The notes: generated by a model from the letters alone, not told the origin. A DNA stretch of 64,000 bases from Flavobacterium sp. (GCF_039595935.1 NZ_JBCNKR010000006.1:1894001-1958000); one strand, 5' to 3'; numbered from the stretch's first letter, positions 16,882 through 25,877 are shown. Translations and numbers: made by a program.

Positions 16882-17972
16882 ATGGGCAGTTTTAAATAAG
16901 TACGATAGTGGTTGTCCTGAGGTCCAAAGCTTAGTTCATATCCGGTGTCCGAATATAAAAGCTGCAGTCTTCTTGTAATGTTGGAAAGGCCGGCGCCGCT
17001 GGCGTTATTTCGTTTCATTTTTTTGACCTGCGGCACCGAATTTGTTTCTGTAAAATAGAAATAATTGTCCCTCACGGCAATGGTTATAGTTACAAATGAT
17101 TTTGCTTCGGAATCGGCACTGTGCTTAATGGCATTTTCAACCAGAATGATTAAAATATTAGCAGGAACTTTTATCCCTCTGATTTCTCTCTCATTGTAGC
17201 TTAGGGTGTGGGTAAAGTCATCTCTTCTGATTTTTTCAAGCTCCAGGTAGTCTTCAATAAATTTTATTTCTGAAGAAAGGAAAATCTGGTCGCTTCGGTC
17301 AGTTTCATATATTAGATGGCGCAGGAAGCTGCTCAATTTGATTATAATTCCGGAAGCTTTTTCAGGTTCGGTTGCCGTCAGGACATTTATATTGTTAAGC
17401 ATGTTGAATAGAAAATGAGGATGTATCTGGTTCCGCAGCGCCGCAAGTTCACTCTGTACGGCACGGTCTTCTAATTCTTTAATGGTTTGAATGTCGCTGA
17501 TCCATCTTTGAAGAAGCTTCAGCGCGCTGGAAAGAAGCAGAAACGGGCCAAATACAATGCTTATCACTACCATGACCGTAAACCATTCAAATTTTTCTGC
17601 AGCAGGTTTAATTCTGTGGGGATCCAGAACAAAAGAATGAAAACAGACTACAGCAAGAGATATTAGTGCAATTAGTGCTGCAAGAGAAAAAAGATAAAGC
17701 GCTGCTTTTCCCTTATATATAAAAAGTGGTGTCAGTTTATACATATTGATGTAGAACAGCGATACTGTAAAAAGAAGTCCGAAAATCCAGTCCAAATGAT
17801 CGAAAAAACTGGAATATTCGCCCCATTTTTTTCCCGTAAGTCCCAATACAAGCAGAAATATAATACCTACGGCATGACGGTGGATTCTATACTTTTTAGA
17901 AGTCAGGCCTGTGAATAATCGGTCAGCGGAGTGAATGTTTTTTTGTGTATTGTTTTTAGGTTCATTTTTCAT
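16878..17972 (-). CDS. LytS-type sensor histidine kinase
   Basis: 364 residues. Four hydrophobic segments (about residues 30-50, 60-80, 88-112, 128-150) form a membrane sensor without a large periplasmic domain. The His_kinase (PF06580-type) region follows, with the phosphorylated His in LRNQIHPHFLFNMLNNIN and an ATP-binding N-box in ILVENAIKHS. The partner is the LytTR regulator 35 bases upstream at 18008-18709, on the same strand. The signal sensed is unknown. The targets may be the two flanking promoters that carry paired direct repeats. Confidence 0.88.
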   Translation of the reverse strand: MKNEPKNNTQKNIHSADRLFTGLTSKKYRIHRHAVGIIFLLVLGLTGKKWGEYSSFFDHLDWIFGLLFTVSLFYINMYKLTPLFIYKGKAALYLFSLAALIALISLAVVCFHSFVLDPHRIKPAAEKFEWFTVMVVISIVFGPFLLLSSALKLLQRWISDIQTIKELEDRAVQSELAALRNQIHPHFLFNMLNNINVLTATEPEKASGIIIKLSSFLRHLIYETDRSDQIFLSSEIKFIEDYLELEKIRRDDFTHTLSYNEREIRGIKVPANILIILVENAIKHSADSEAKSFVTITIAVRDNYFYFTETNSVPQVKKMKRNNASGAGLSNITRRLQLLYSDTGYELSFGPQDNHYRTYLKLPI

Positions 17973-18007
17973 AGCTCCTGTTATGCATCTGTTTGTATTT
18001 TCTGTTT

Positions 18008-18709
18008 TTACTCCCCCAAAAAGTATTTATGAAACTCGGTCTGGTAGGTCCTTCCTACGGGAATCTCTATATTTTTCATGAAAATTGTAGTTCTGTCAAA
18101 AGAGGCGATCATCTCTGCATTGACAACATAGGATTTGCTGACCCTTAAGAATTTCTGTGCTGGGAGTTTAAGGTGCATGGATTTTATGTTCATCGCCGTT
18201 ACAAATTTGCTGTCTTCGGTATGGATAACCACATAATCTTTCAAGCCTTCCACATAGAGGATATCACTGAAGAAGATTTTATGAAATCTTCTTTCCGCTT
18301 TTATAATTATGAAAGTATCATTGCTGCTTTCAAAAGTATTTTTATAGGTCTGGACCAGACTCAGCTGATGCACGGCTTTCTGCACTGCTTTCTCAAATCT
18401 TTCAGGCGTAAAAGGTTTCAGCAGATAATCGACAGCTTCTGTCTCATAGCTTTCAGCGGCATATTGGGGATAGGAAGTAGTGAATATGATCTGTATTTTA
18501 GTATCCAGAGTTTTTGCAAATTCAAGTCCGTTGTCATCAGGCATTTCAATATCAAGAAATATTAGGTCTGTATCATGTTCTTCCAGAAAAGCCGCAGCCT
18601 GTGCCGTACTGCTGAATGAGTTTAAAAGCTGCAGCCTTCCGTTCCTCCCTATAAGCAGCCTCAGCCCTTCACGGGCAAGGGGTTCGTCGTCTATGATTAT
18701 GCATCTCAT
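18008..18709 (-). CDS. LytTR-family response regulator
   Basis: 233 residues. The receiver domain has DDE near residues 7-9, the phospho-acceptor in LIFLDIEMPD, TT in IFTTSYP and Lys in LLKPF. The C-terminal LytTR DNA-binding domain (about residues 130-233) has ILYVEGLKDYVVIHT and SKSYVVN. It is the first gene of the pair with the histidine kinase. LytTR proteins bind paired ~9-base direct repeats; such pairs are present at 15963-15991 and 20493-20520, on both sides of this gene. Confidence 0.9.
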   Translation of the reverse strand: MRCIIIDDEPLAREGLRLLIGRNGRLQLLNSFSSTAQAAAFLEEHDTDLIFLDIEMPDDNGLEFAKTLDTKIQIIFTTSYPQYAAESYETEAVDYLLKPFTPERFEKAVQKAVHQLSLVQTYKNTFESSNDTFIIIKAERRFHKIFFSDILYVEGLKDYVVIHTEDSKFVTAMNIKSMHLKLPAQKFLRVSKSYVVNAEMIASFDRTTIFMKNIEIPVGRTYQTEFHKYFLGE

Positions 18710-18827
18710 TTTTATATGTTTTCAAGCAGCCGGTTTATATTTAATGTTAAATGGCATTAAAAGTGCTGCGGGGGCGTAAAGTTATTATTAATTATTGAAA
18801 AGACAGCCTGTAAGGTTTTGGTAAAGC

Positions 18828-19394
18828 CTAAAATAAGCGAAGGGCTGCACCAATCTGAATCTGGCTGCTGTTTGATCTGCCGCCAAATTCACTTATATCA
18901 GAAAAACCCCAAATGTATCTCGCGTAGATAGTAAGCGGGCGAAGATTTATCTCAGCACCGCCTAATACCGAGAAATCAGTTTTCTTAAATAATTTCCTGC
19001 CGTTCTCTGTTATGGATTTATCGGAATCGGCCAGGAAGCTGAACTGTGGACCTGCAGTAAATGTTATAAAACCCTCGCTGTTTAATCGCAGCAGCAACGG
19101 CACGCTTACGTAGTTTAATGTTTTGCTTCCCTTGAATGCGTTGTCTATAACATCTGAATAACGGTCCTGTACCGATGTGTTGGTCTGGTTAAAGAGTACT
19201 TCTGCCTGAATTCCTGCAAAATCGGAAATTTCAGCGTATATAAAACCTCCCAAATGATAGCCGAGTTCAAATTTGTCCTGGAATGTTGTTCCGTTTATTT
19301 TGTTCAGGCCGGCCCCGGCTTTTGCGCCTGCATGAATCTGTGAATTTGCCGCAGCGTGCAGAAGAATGGCTGACAGCAGGAGGATTTTTTTCAT
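18828..19394 (-). CDS. Outer-membrane beta-barrel protein (PorT-like porin family)
   Basis: 188 residues. A signal peptide (KKILLLSAILLHAAANSQ) is followed by HAGAKAGAGLNKINGTTF and alternating strands ending AALRLF. This is the usual form of the eight-stranded outer-membrane beta-barrel proteins (PF13568-like) of Bacteroidota. No catalytic motif; structural or uptake role unknown. It is a single gene downstream of a decayed region, with the LytTR regulator gene following on the same strand. Confidence 0.8.
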   Translation of the reverse strand: MKKILLLSAILLHAAANSQIHAGAKAGAGLNKINGTTFQDKFELGYHLGGFIYAEISDFAGIQAEVLFNQTNTSVQDRYSDVIDNAFKGSKTLNYVSVPLLLRLNSEGFITFTAGPQFSFLADSDKSITENGRKLFKKTDFSVLGGAEINLRPLTIYARYIWGFSDISEFGGRSNSSQIQIGAALRLF

Positions 19395-19426
19395 TTTTTA
19401 TTATTTTTTATTATTTTTTTTAGTAA

Positions 19427-19575
19427 TTAGAGCTGTTTTATAATCTGCATGATATGGATATGCCATGAGCCCTTTTTTTTCCGCAGAATTATGTTGTAGA
19501 GTTTCGTGGATGAAACCTGCATGCCTCTGAAATGCGCCCGGTATAAAACTTCCGTGCAGGTCAGCAGCAAAAGGT
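19427..19575 (-). pseudogene. 3' fragment of an NTF2/SnoaL-like protein gene
   Basis: About 48 codons on the minus strand (LTCTEVLYRAHF..., STKLYNIILRKKKGSW, HIMQIIKQL and stop) look like the last two strands of an NTF2-like (DUF4440/SnoaL) protein. The reading then runs straight into the antisense of an aldo/keto reductase fragment, so the 5' part of the gene has been lost at a junction near 19570. Confidence 0.4.
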
Positions 19576-20368
19576 TATGGCTTAGCGGTGTTTCCCCAAC
19601 GACCAGACTACTGTTCTGGGGGTCGCCAAAGCGATCGAAGCGGGCTATCGTCATATTGATACCGCGGCTGTATATGGTAATGAAACAGCTATTGGCAGAG
19701 CGCTAAAGCAAAGCAGTGTGGATAGGGAAAGTCTTTTTGTCGCCAGTAAGGTTTGGAATACTGAGCGTGGCTATGAAAAAACAAAGAAGGCATTTCGTAA
19801 AACACTTCAGGACCTTCAGCTGGATTATCTGGATCTGTACTTAATCCATTGGCCTGCAGCAGGTCATCAGTTTAGGAACTGGCAGGAGCTAAATCTGTAT
19901 ACCTGGCGTGCCCTTGAAGAATTATGCTCTGAGGGTCTGGTAAAATCAATAGGAGTAAGTAATTTTCTGCCTCACCATCTCCAGCCTTTGATTGATGCGG
20001 CAGAAATAAAACCAATGGTTAATCAAATTGAGTATCATCCAGGTTTCAGACAGCAGCAAACAGTGGATTTCTGCAGAATAAATGATATAATTGTCGAGGG
20101 ATGGAGTCCTCTTGGCACGGGCAGGCTTCTTGAAAACCAAAGTCTGCAGAATATTGCCACCAAATACAACAAGACTGTAGCCCAGCTCTGCATTCGATGG
20201 GCATTGCAGAATGAGGTAATACCGCTTCCAAAATCAATTACACCTAATCGTATAATTGAAAACTTTGAGGTATGGGGATTTGAAATTGATAAAGCAGATA
20301 TGCAGACAATCGATAAAATGAAGGACATCGGAAGTTCAGGACTCGATCCCGATAAGGTTAACTTTTAA
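19573..20368 (+). pseudogene. 5'-truncated, frameshifted aldo/keto reductase
   Basis: From 19586 to the TAA at 20368 one frame encodes most of an AKR: AIEAGYRHIDTAAVYGNE with the catalytic Asp and Tyr, then DLYLIHWP, IGVSNFLPHHL and PLPKSITPNRI. The preceding residues (GYGLAVFP) are in another frame. Removing one C from the CCCC run at 19594-19597 would rejoin them. The true N-terminus before GYG is missing and replaced by the NTF2-like fragment. The longest usable start (GTG at 19718) would omit the catalytic Asp and Tyr, so no working enzyme is expected. Confidence 0.75.
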
Positions 20369-20394
20369 AAAATGAATTTCAATGTAATAATTTA

Positions 20395-20430
20395 ACAGCA
20401 GCAGGCATTTCAGCAGCTGCTGTTTTTTTT
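20395..20430 (+). terminator. Rho-independent terminator after the reductase
   Basis: ACAGCAGC at 20395-20402 pairs with GCTGCTGT at 20416-20423, followed by an eight-base T-run. Confidence 0.85.
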
Positions 20431-20492
20431 TAGTTGGATAATCTTTCATGATTTGCAGCACTTCTTCTAAGTGTGTTTTTATGTGAACGCCA

Positions 20493-20520
20493 TTAGTATA
20501 AACGATACGGCATTAGTGTA
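20493..20520 (+). promoter_or_regulatory. Candidate LytTR operator (direct repeats, 20-bp period)
   Basis: CATTAGTATAAACG and CATTAGTGTAATTACG carry TTAGTATA (20493-20500) and TTAGTGTA (20513-20520), 20 bases apart. The pair resembles that at 15963-15991 and sits at nearly the same distance (30 bases) from a -7 box. Confidence 0.5.
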
Positions 20521-20550
20521 ATTACGCTTTATTTAATGTGTGATTTCCAG

Positions 20551-20558
20551 TAAATTTG
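20551..20558 (+). promoter_or_regulatory. -7 promoter box (TAAATTTG)
   Basis: An exact TAnnTTTG match 45 bases before the former start codon at 20603, with the direct repeats just upstream. Confidence 0.45.
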
Positions 20559-20602
20559 CATTTAAATTATTCATACTAAGTAAAGTTAAATATAAGCCCA
20601 TT

Positions 20603-21602
20603 ATGAGAATATAAGTCATCTTGTTCATATTTTTGTATTCCTTAAAAACTGCTGCTCAGGATAAACCGGCTCCGATTAAAAAGCTCGGAGGATTTGTTAC
20701 AGAAAAATTTCCAAGTACGAGAATTTTTGATGTTCAGTATGAACAGCTAGGGCCAACGTATTTTAGTTCAAAACTCTTGGGGAATCGTTTTGAAGATGGA
20801 AAAATAGAAAGCCATAATAGATTTAAAGCAGCTTTAAATATGCCTTTTTTTACTTCAGAATCTAAAAAAATAGCCCTTACCGGATCGCTGCGTTACAAAT
20901 ATGAATCATATGGATTTGGCCAGTACAGATACAATACTAATTCAGTATATCATAGAGGTAATGAGGAATACCATTATTTTGCGACATCAGTGAGTGCTAC
21001 TTATATCTCAAAACTTTTTAATAAAACAGTAATTTATAATGCAACGGCAACAGTAGATGCGGATAAAGAAAGTCCAGCGTTTTAAAGGTTTTGTGGGGAC
21101 CAGTATGGTTTTAAAAAGAAATGCAGGTACAACGATGACAACGATGATAACGATGACAGCGATGACAGGGGGAGTGCTGGTATTGCTGGATCCTTCCTCT
21201 ATAATTCCTATGACGCCGACCTTCAGTTATAATCATAAATTTGAGAACTCCAAATGGGATTTTGACTTCATACTTCCCCAGCGTATACTTTTTAGAAGAC
21301 AACTTTCGGAGAATGGACGTCTGGGGATGGGAACAGAGCTTAATTCAGAAAATTTTTATATCAATCTTGACAACCCGGAGATGAGAGGTGTTTATGAACT
21401 CAACCAGCTGGAATTAAAATCCGGTATTACTTATGAATATCATTTTGCGCCGAGATTGATCGGTATGTTTAAAGCAGGAATTAATAATGTCGTAAATGTA
21501 AGACTTACGCAGAGAGGGGAGCGAACTTCTAATTAAATGTACAGACATAAAGAAGATCCCCAGGGATATGTCAAGTTCGGAATTTCGTATAATCCATTTT
21601 AA
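20603..21602 (+). pseudogene. Dead gene for an outer-membrane beta-barrel protein
   Basis: The ATG at 20603 is followed by a TAA at codon 4, then an open signal peptide (VILFIFLYSLKTAAQ) and about 150 residues of barrel-like sequence to 21085. The protein continues one frame over (RFKGFVGTSMVLKRNA... to ERTSN at 21536), consistent with one extra base near 21070. An in-frame TAA at 21534-21536 then interrupts a normal C-terminus (MYRHKEDPQGYVKFGISYNPF, ending at 21602). Three separate lesions make function very unlikely. A short ACGATGACA-type tandem repeat near 21131-21170 has also expanded. Confidence 0.8.
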
Positions 21603-21863
21603 AGTAGATTAAACTTACAGTAGATAAAAAAATAAGATTTATTAGGTACATTTTTCATTTTACTGAATAAGTTTCTTCGGGAATCGTGCATCGATTTGAA
21701 CTTTAGCTTTGAAGGCATTGATTTTTTTAATTGCAGCAGATAAAAAAATATCAAGATTCAATCGGAATATTTCGCAGGGTTGTTTTTTATAATAAGCTGC
21801 AAGTCAGCCCAAACTTACCAAAGCCGAATTCTAGTTTTCAAAAAAACATCGTTGCAGCATTTT
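21603..21863. other. Intergenic, no gene seen
   Basis: AT-rich spacer between the dead outer-membrane gene and the nested hairpin at 21864. No ORF or promoter recognised. Confidence 0.4.
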
Positions 21864-21922
21864 TGCCGCAAAAAGTAAATGTCTTCCTATTAATAGGAGA
21901 AAAAAATTAACTTTTTGCGGCA
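21864..21922 (-). terminator. Nested hairpin downstream of the DUF6515-like gene
   Basis: TGCCGCAAAAAGT at 21864-21876 pairs perfectly with 21910-21922. The 33-base loop contains a second perfect stem (TCCTAT/ATAGGA, 21885-21898). It starts 24 bases past the stop at 21947. There is no long T-run, so it may be a 3'-end stabiliser rather than a plain terminator. Confidence 0.5.
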
Positions 21923-21946
21923 TAAAATATGTCAGGTCCACCTGAG

Positions 21947-22465
21947 TTATTTTGTCTTTTTACCTGCTGTTTTATAGCTGATTTCTCCATTCTCAGAAGT
22001 AATCTTTTCGTAGTAGATGTCGTTAACGCGGTAATAATTTTTACCGTTTATTGAAATTGATTCGGCGCCTTGCGGGAGTTGTGAAATAAATTCGGAATAT
22101 TCAAGGCATATTATCTTCTCATCAGGTTTTTCAACTACCTTATAAATATTTGGCTGAATCTGGATGTAATATACGTCATTCAAATAATAGTAGGATGTCC
22201 CTGCGAGAATAAGAGTTGCAAAACCAGGTGGTAAAACATTTACATGAATCCCTACAGGCGGTCTAACAATTGTATAGCCTCCTTGGTAAGGACGGTAATA
22301 AATTCCATCAGCATAATGGTAATTTACTCCATTATAAACACTTACTCTGCTGTTAGGAATTGTTTTAGTAACTGTAATTTTTGCTGCTGCCCGGTGCTGG
22401 GCATGAACTGTCAGGACTGCTGATAAATTTAGTAATAGAGCGATTAGTGAATTTTTAATTTTCAT
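21947..22465 (-). CDS. DUF6515-like exported protein
   Basis: 172 residues. A signal peptide (LIALLLNLSAVLTVHAQ) is followed by the repeated YYxxNGVYY pattern: NGVNYHYADGIYYRPY, PPVGIHVNVLPPGFATLILAGTSYYYLNDVYY and GKNYYRVNDIYYEKI. This pattern is seen in uncharacterised Bacteroidota proteins grouped as DUF6515. Probably periplasmic; no enzymatic motif is visible. It stands alone between a nested hairpin and the phospholipase gene. Confidence 0.75.
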   Translation of the reverse strand: MKIKNSLIALLLNLSAVLTVHAQHRAAAKITVTKTIPNSRVSVYNGVNYHYADGIYYRPYQGGYTIVRPPVGIHVNVLPPGFATLILAGTSYYYLNDVYYIQIQPNIYKVVEKPDEKIICLEYSEFISQLPQGAESISINGKNYYRVNDIYYEKITSENGEISYKTAGKKTK

Positions 22466-22776
22466 GATAGCGATTTTTATTAATATTAATATTCTTTGAT
22501 AATAGATTAAGGCTGTCTATCTGCATTTAGATGTCTTTATTATTACAGTTTTTTGAACAATGAACCAGTATGATTTACTGGTTTAAAAACTTAAATGATT
22601 TTGTTACTGAGAGCTTTGATACAAAGCAAAAAAAGGCAAATTAAATATTTTGTGAAAAGACAATCTGTTTTAAGCAGGCATATTTAATATTGAAGCGGAC
22701 AGCTGGTGTTTCTTTTAGACATATTGCGCCCATAAACCTTTATTTTTAATATTTTCAGTTTATAAACGGCCTGTAT
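22466..22776. other. Intergenic stretch of about 310 bases
   Basis: Contains a short hairpin (AACCAGTA at 22563-22570 with TACTGGTT at 22576-22583) but no ORF. It presumably holds the promoter of the DUF6515-like gene. Confidence 0.35.
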
Positions 22777-23691
22777 TCAAAAGAAATTCATGAAATTTGG
22801 TTTGAGCACAAATCCAAATCTAATCATACTGGCCTGTTGATTATACTGCAGTAAGTTTTCACCATACCCATGAAAAGCCTGAACCATCATATACAGATTT
22901 GAAGTCGGAATTGCTTTGTAAAACAGCTGTGTTTCAACTGATCCTCTCCAGTCGCAGTCAGCTCCCTTTTTTACTATTACCTTTGCGTAAAGTTTTTGAG
23001 GAATGAAAATATAAGTGAAAGCAAGATCTCCGTATCCAATGTATTTAGACAGTTTGGGATTATCTGATAACGAGCCGTAGGGAATGGTTAGTTTTGCATC
23101 AATAATTAATTTTGGACTTACTTCTGCACCCCAGTTAAACGAAATAAAATTCCAGCTTCTTGAAGAGATGCTGTCTTTGCCATTTGACTCATGCTCAAGC
23201 ATTAAAGAATAATATCCTAATCGTCCTTTTTTATTCATGTAGGGTCTTATAAAGCCAAGGCCGGGATTAAAGTTTATATCGCCGAATGGACTTGATTTCT
23301 GATAGACATCCCAAAAAGATTTCTGGGTGTAGGTGAGATAGGAGTATACGTTATCAAATAATGGTTTCTGATTTATTCGATATTTAAAACTTATCTGGAA
23401 TTTAACATCTGAATTGTTAATTGATGGACCATCTCTGAAAGAAGTACCTGTAATAAAATAATTATCCTTGTGCATACTGAAATTCGGCTGGCTTAAAAAA
23501 ATAGCAGTTGCCTTTTTTTTTTCGACTGAATCGTTTTGTGCATTTACCCCATTACAGTATAGAAAAAAGAAAAATAGAGATAATAATCTTAAAACTCCCC
23601 CTGTATTACAATGCCAAGTACAAGTAGCCAGCGAGAAAATGTTTTTTTGAAAATCCAGCACTGATTTTGATAAATGATTTTTATAATCCAT
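22777..23691 (-). CDS. Outer-membrane phospholipase A (OMPLA type)
   Basis: 304 residues. The active-site region LEHESNGKDSISSRSWN gives His167, Ser169 and Asn181, with the same spacing as the His/Ser/Asn triad of E. coli PldA. The rest is a beta-barrel with strand ends such as GRLGYYSLMLEH and YGDLAFTYIFIP. It would hydrolyse phospholipids at the outer membrane when its asymmetry is disturbed. The signal peptide (LLSLFFFFLYCNGVNAQ) is preceded by an unusual ~33-residue extension, so the true start may be internal and non-ATG. The next gene lies 17 bases upstream on the same strand. Confidence 0.85.
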   Translation of the reverse strand: MDYKNHLSKSVLDFQKNIFSLATCTWHCNTGGVLRLLSLFFFFLYCNGVNAQNDSVEKKKATAIFLSQPNFSMHKDNYFITGTSFRDGPSINNSDVKFQISFKYRINQKPLFDNVYSYLTYTQKSFWDVYQKSSPFGDINFNPGLGFIRPYMNKKGRLGYYSLMLEHESNGKDSISSRSWNFISFNWGAEVSPKLIIDAKLTIPYGSLSDNPKLSKYIGYGDLAFTYIFIPQKLYAKVIVKKGADCDWRGSVETQLFYKAIPTSNLYMMVQAFHGYGENLLQYNQQASMIRFGFVLKPNFMNFF

Positions 23692-23708
23692 GTGAATGTT
23701 TCTGAAGG

Positions 23709-24887
23709 TTATTTTCTTTTTGCAAGGTTTGCTGGATTCAGGGTGTATGAAAATCCCATATTAACACCGAATCCAAAAGTGTTAAGACTTCCTGAGCCTC
23801 CATTGTTGATATAGTACTTTAAAGGAAGTGCAGCATTTACTTTTAAGCTGGGAGAAAGTCTGTATTCCAGCCCAAAATCATAAAGCAGTGTGATGTATTG
23901 GTTTTCGCTGTTTTTTTTTGACACAGAAGTCTGCTTTCTTCTTAATTTAACATTTATCAGGGAATAAAAACCCAGTCCTGCTGAAGAAAAGTATCTCAGA
24001 GGCTCTTCATTATTATAATATTTTCTAAAAGTAAGATCGGCGCCGAAAAGAGCATGTGCATTTATGGTATCCCTGCTGACGGTCTGGAGTTTTTCTTTAG
24101 TTTTGGTCTTATTGGCGATCGAATAATTTAAATTTAAAACCAGGGCAGTAGTATGGCCTGTGTTTTTTTTTAATGAAATCCCAAGTAAACCTATTGCTGT
24201 TTTGTCAATTCCCAGTTTAGTTCCGGTAAGAAAAAAAGGATTATAATTAAATCCTATGTCAAAGTTTTTTTTATAGTTAGCCATTTTTACGGCATCTACT
24301 TCCTGTGTGGTGTAAACAATAGGCATAAAATAGTTGGTGGTGGTTGTTTTTTTTTTAATCTCGTCTTTTATTTGCTGAATTTCCAGGTCTTTCGCTGCAA
24401 TAATTTTAAATTCATATTTCTGCGGGTTCGAATTCACATCATTTTGAGAAAAACCATTTTCTTCGCTAATTAAATAATATGAAGATTTTTCAATACGGTT
24501 TACAAAAGAGTTTACATTTATAATCTGCTCATAACAATTAAGAGGGAAGTTATTCTGCTTTTCAATAACGCGGATGTATAAAAAATTATAGTCACTAAAA
24601 AGGCCGGAGGATATATACCTGTTATTTAAAGCATGAAATTTAATATCTGCTACAGATACTTCAACTACTATTACTCCTTTTGGGTTTTTTGCTTTCTTCT
24701 CAAAAACTGTTTCGCTGTAACAGACTGTGCCGGGATTATTATATTGATGTACCGTCTGAGCTGACAAAGGTGAAATACTGATACAAAAAATCAGCAAAAA
24801 GAGCAAATTCGATTTAATTTCACAACTGTGTAAAATCTTAATGTTAGGCTTTAATAAATAATTTAAGCGGATGGGTGATTTAAGCAT
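23709..24887 (-). CDS. Exported protein with C-terminal beta-barrel, unknown function
   Basis: 392 residues. A hydrophobic segment near residues 28-43 (LLFLLIFCISISPLSAQ) acts as a signal peptide after a long N-terminal tail. The N-terminal half is a soluble domain (GVIVVEVSVADIKFHALNN...). The C-terminal ~190 residues show repeated aromatic/glycine strands (FDIGFNYNPFFLTGTKLGID, GFGVNMGFSYTLNP), as in outer-membrane barrels. It lies 17 bases upstream of the OMPLA gene and 35 bases downstream of the lipoprotein gene, probably in one operon. No family name recognised. Confidence 0.65.
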   Translation of the reverse strand: MLKSPIRLNYLLKPNIKILHSCEIKSNLLFLLIFCISISPLSAQTVHQYNNPGTVCYSETVFEKKAKNPKGVIVVEVSVADIKFHALNNRYISSGLFSDYNFLYIRVIEKQNNFPLNCYEQIINVNSFVNRIEKSSYYLISEENGFSQNDVNSNPQKYEFKIIAAKDLEIQQIKDEIKKKTTTTNYFMPIVYTTQEVDAVKMANYKKNFDIGFNYNPFFLTGTKLGIDKTAIGLLGISLKKNTGHTTALVLNLNYSIANKTKTKEKLQTVSRDTINAHALFGADLTFRKYYNNEEPLRYFSSAGLGFYSLINVKLRRKQTSVSKKNSENQYITLLYDFGLEYRLSPSLKVNAALPLKYYINNGGSGSLNTFGFGVNMGFSYTLNPANLAKRK

Positions 24888-24922
24888 TGGTATAAGTTTC
24901 TTTTAAAATGAATCACAACTTG

Positions 24923-25645
24923 TCAATAGTTTTGAATAATGGAGGCGCAAAAAGTGTTTTCTTTTTGGGCCGCCCGTGTTAAGCCAGTAGAACATATGGT
25001 ATATATACCGCCGGATTCCAGCTTCATCTGAGTTTTATAATGCGCATTTTTGGATAATCTGCTCTGACGATATTTTATCCAGTAGTATCCATTTTCAACC
25101 TCGATAAAAGCGGTTGCCTGTTTATACGCTAACTCTTTGTTTACTTTTAGTCCATTTCCTTGAAGAGTTATTATCTGGCTGTCACTTGAAAGATTTATAA
25201 ATCGGATCAGAGATTTTCCTCTGGGAGGTGCGGCCCAGGTGTCCTTGAATCCTAAGAAAAATATTTTTTTGGATGAATCTTCCAAAGCAAAAAGGCTCAT
25301 ATTTTCATTTGTATTGAGAGAAAGACTGTTTACAGATAATACAGATCCATTATCGTTAATGGCAGTGATACTGTTGGCTCCAGTAAATAAACTAAAATAA
25401 CCTGTGGGGCATGAATATTTCGAAGCTGATTTTTTGAGTTCTTCCGAGTTGAATAAAAAAGACAGATTGCTGGATTTTTGTATTAAATTGGTAAAGTTTA
25501 CGTGCGGCATTTCAGTACAGTCTTGACCGTAATATAAAGCACTATTATAAGCACAGGAATGATATTGTGAGTTATTGGAACAAGAGTACGATATCATGCA
25601 AAAAAGAAAATAAGTTAACCTGTATTTAGTAAAAAAAATATTCAT
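24923..25645 (-). CDS. Lipoprotein, possibly DUF4397-like
   Basis: 240 residues. The signal peptide ends FCMISYSC (lipobox Cys22). The body includes SLIRFINLSSDSQIITLQGNG, which resembles the RFVNASPDA-type opening of DUF4397 domains, followed by beta strands and several Cys residues (CPTGYF, TICSTG, CASII). Probably envelope-anchored and first gene of the run with the barrel protein and OMPLA. Function unknown. Confidence 0.6.
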   Translation of the reverse strand: MNIFFTKYRLTYFLFCMISYSCSNNSQYHSCAYNSALYYGQDCTEMPHVNFTNLIQKSSNLSFLFNSEELKKSASKYSCPTGYFSLFTGANSITAINDNGSVLSVNSLSLNTNENMSLFALEDSSKKIFFLGFKDTWAAPPRGKSLIRFINLSSDSQIITLQGNGLKVNKELAYKQATAFIEVENGYYWIKYRQSRLSKNAHYKTQMKLESGGIYTICSTGLTRAAQKENTFCASIIQNY

Positions 25646-25779
25646 GTTTCATTTCGCATTATTCAATTTTTTGTAAGCTCTATTAATTATTGTATATTCA
25701 ATTACATCAATTTATGCAGTTTTAGCGGTGAACATTAGTTGTTTAAAACTTAAATTTTTACGCATTAATATTTTAAGAA

Positions 25780-25840
25780 AATATCAGTGGTTTGTGTTTT
25801 TAATACTATAAAGTGTTTGTATTAAGAGACCACTGATATT
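25780..25840. repeat. Nested hairpin downstream of the 25878 gene
   Basis: AATATCAGTGGT at 25780-25791 pairs perfectly with ACCACTGATATT at 25829-25840. An inner stem TAATAC/GTATTA lies at 25801-25806 and 25819-25824. Its architecture is like that of the element at 21864-21922, and it again lies just past the stop of a leftward envelope-protein gene. Confidence 0.6.
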
Positions 25841-25877
25841 ATTCTGCTGATAAAAAGTTTAAAACTTCTTAAAGCAG

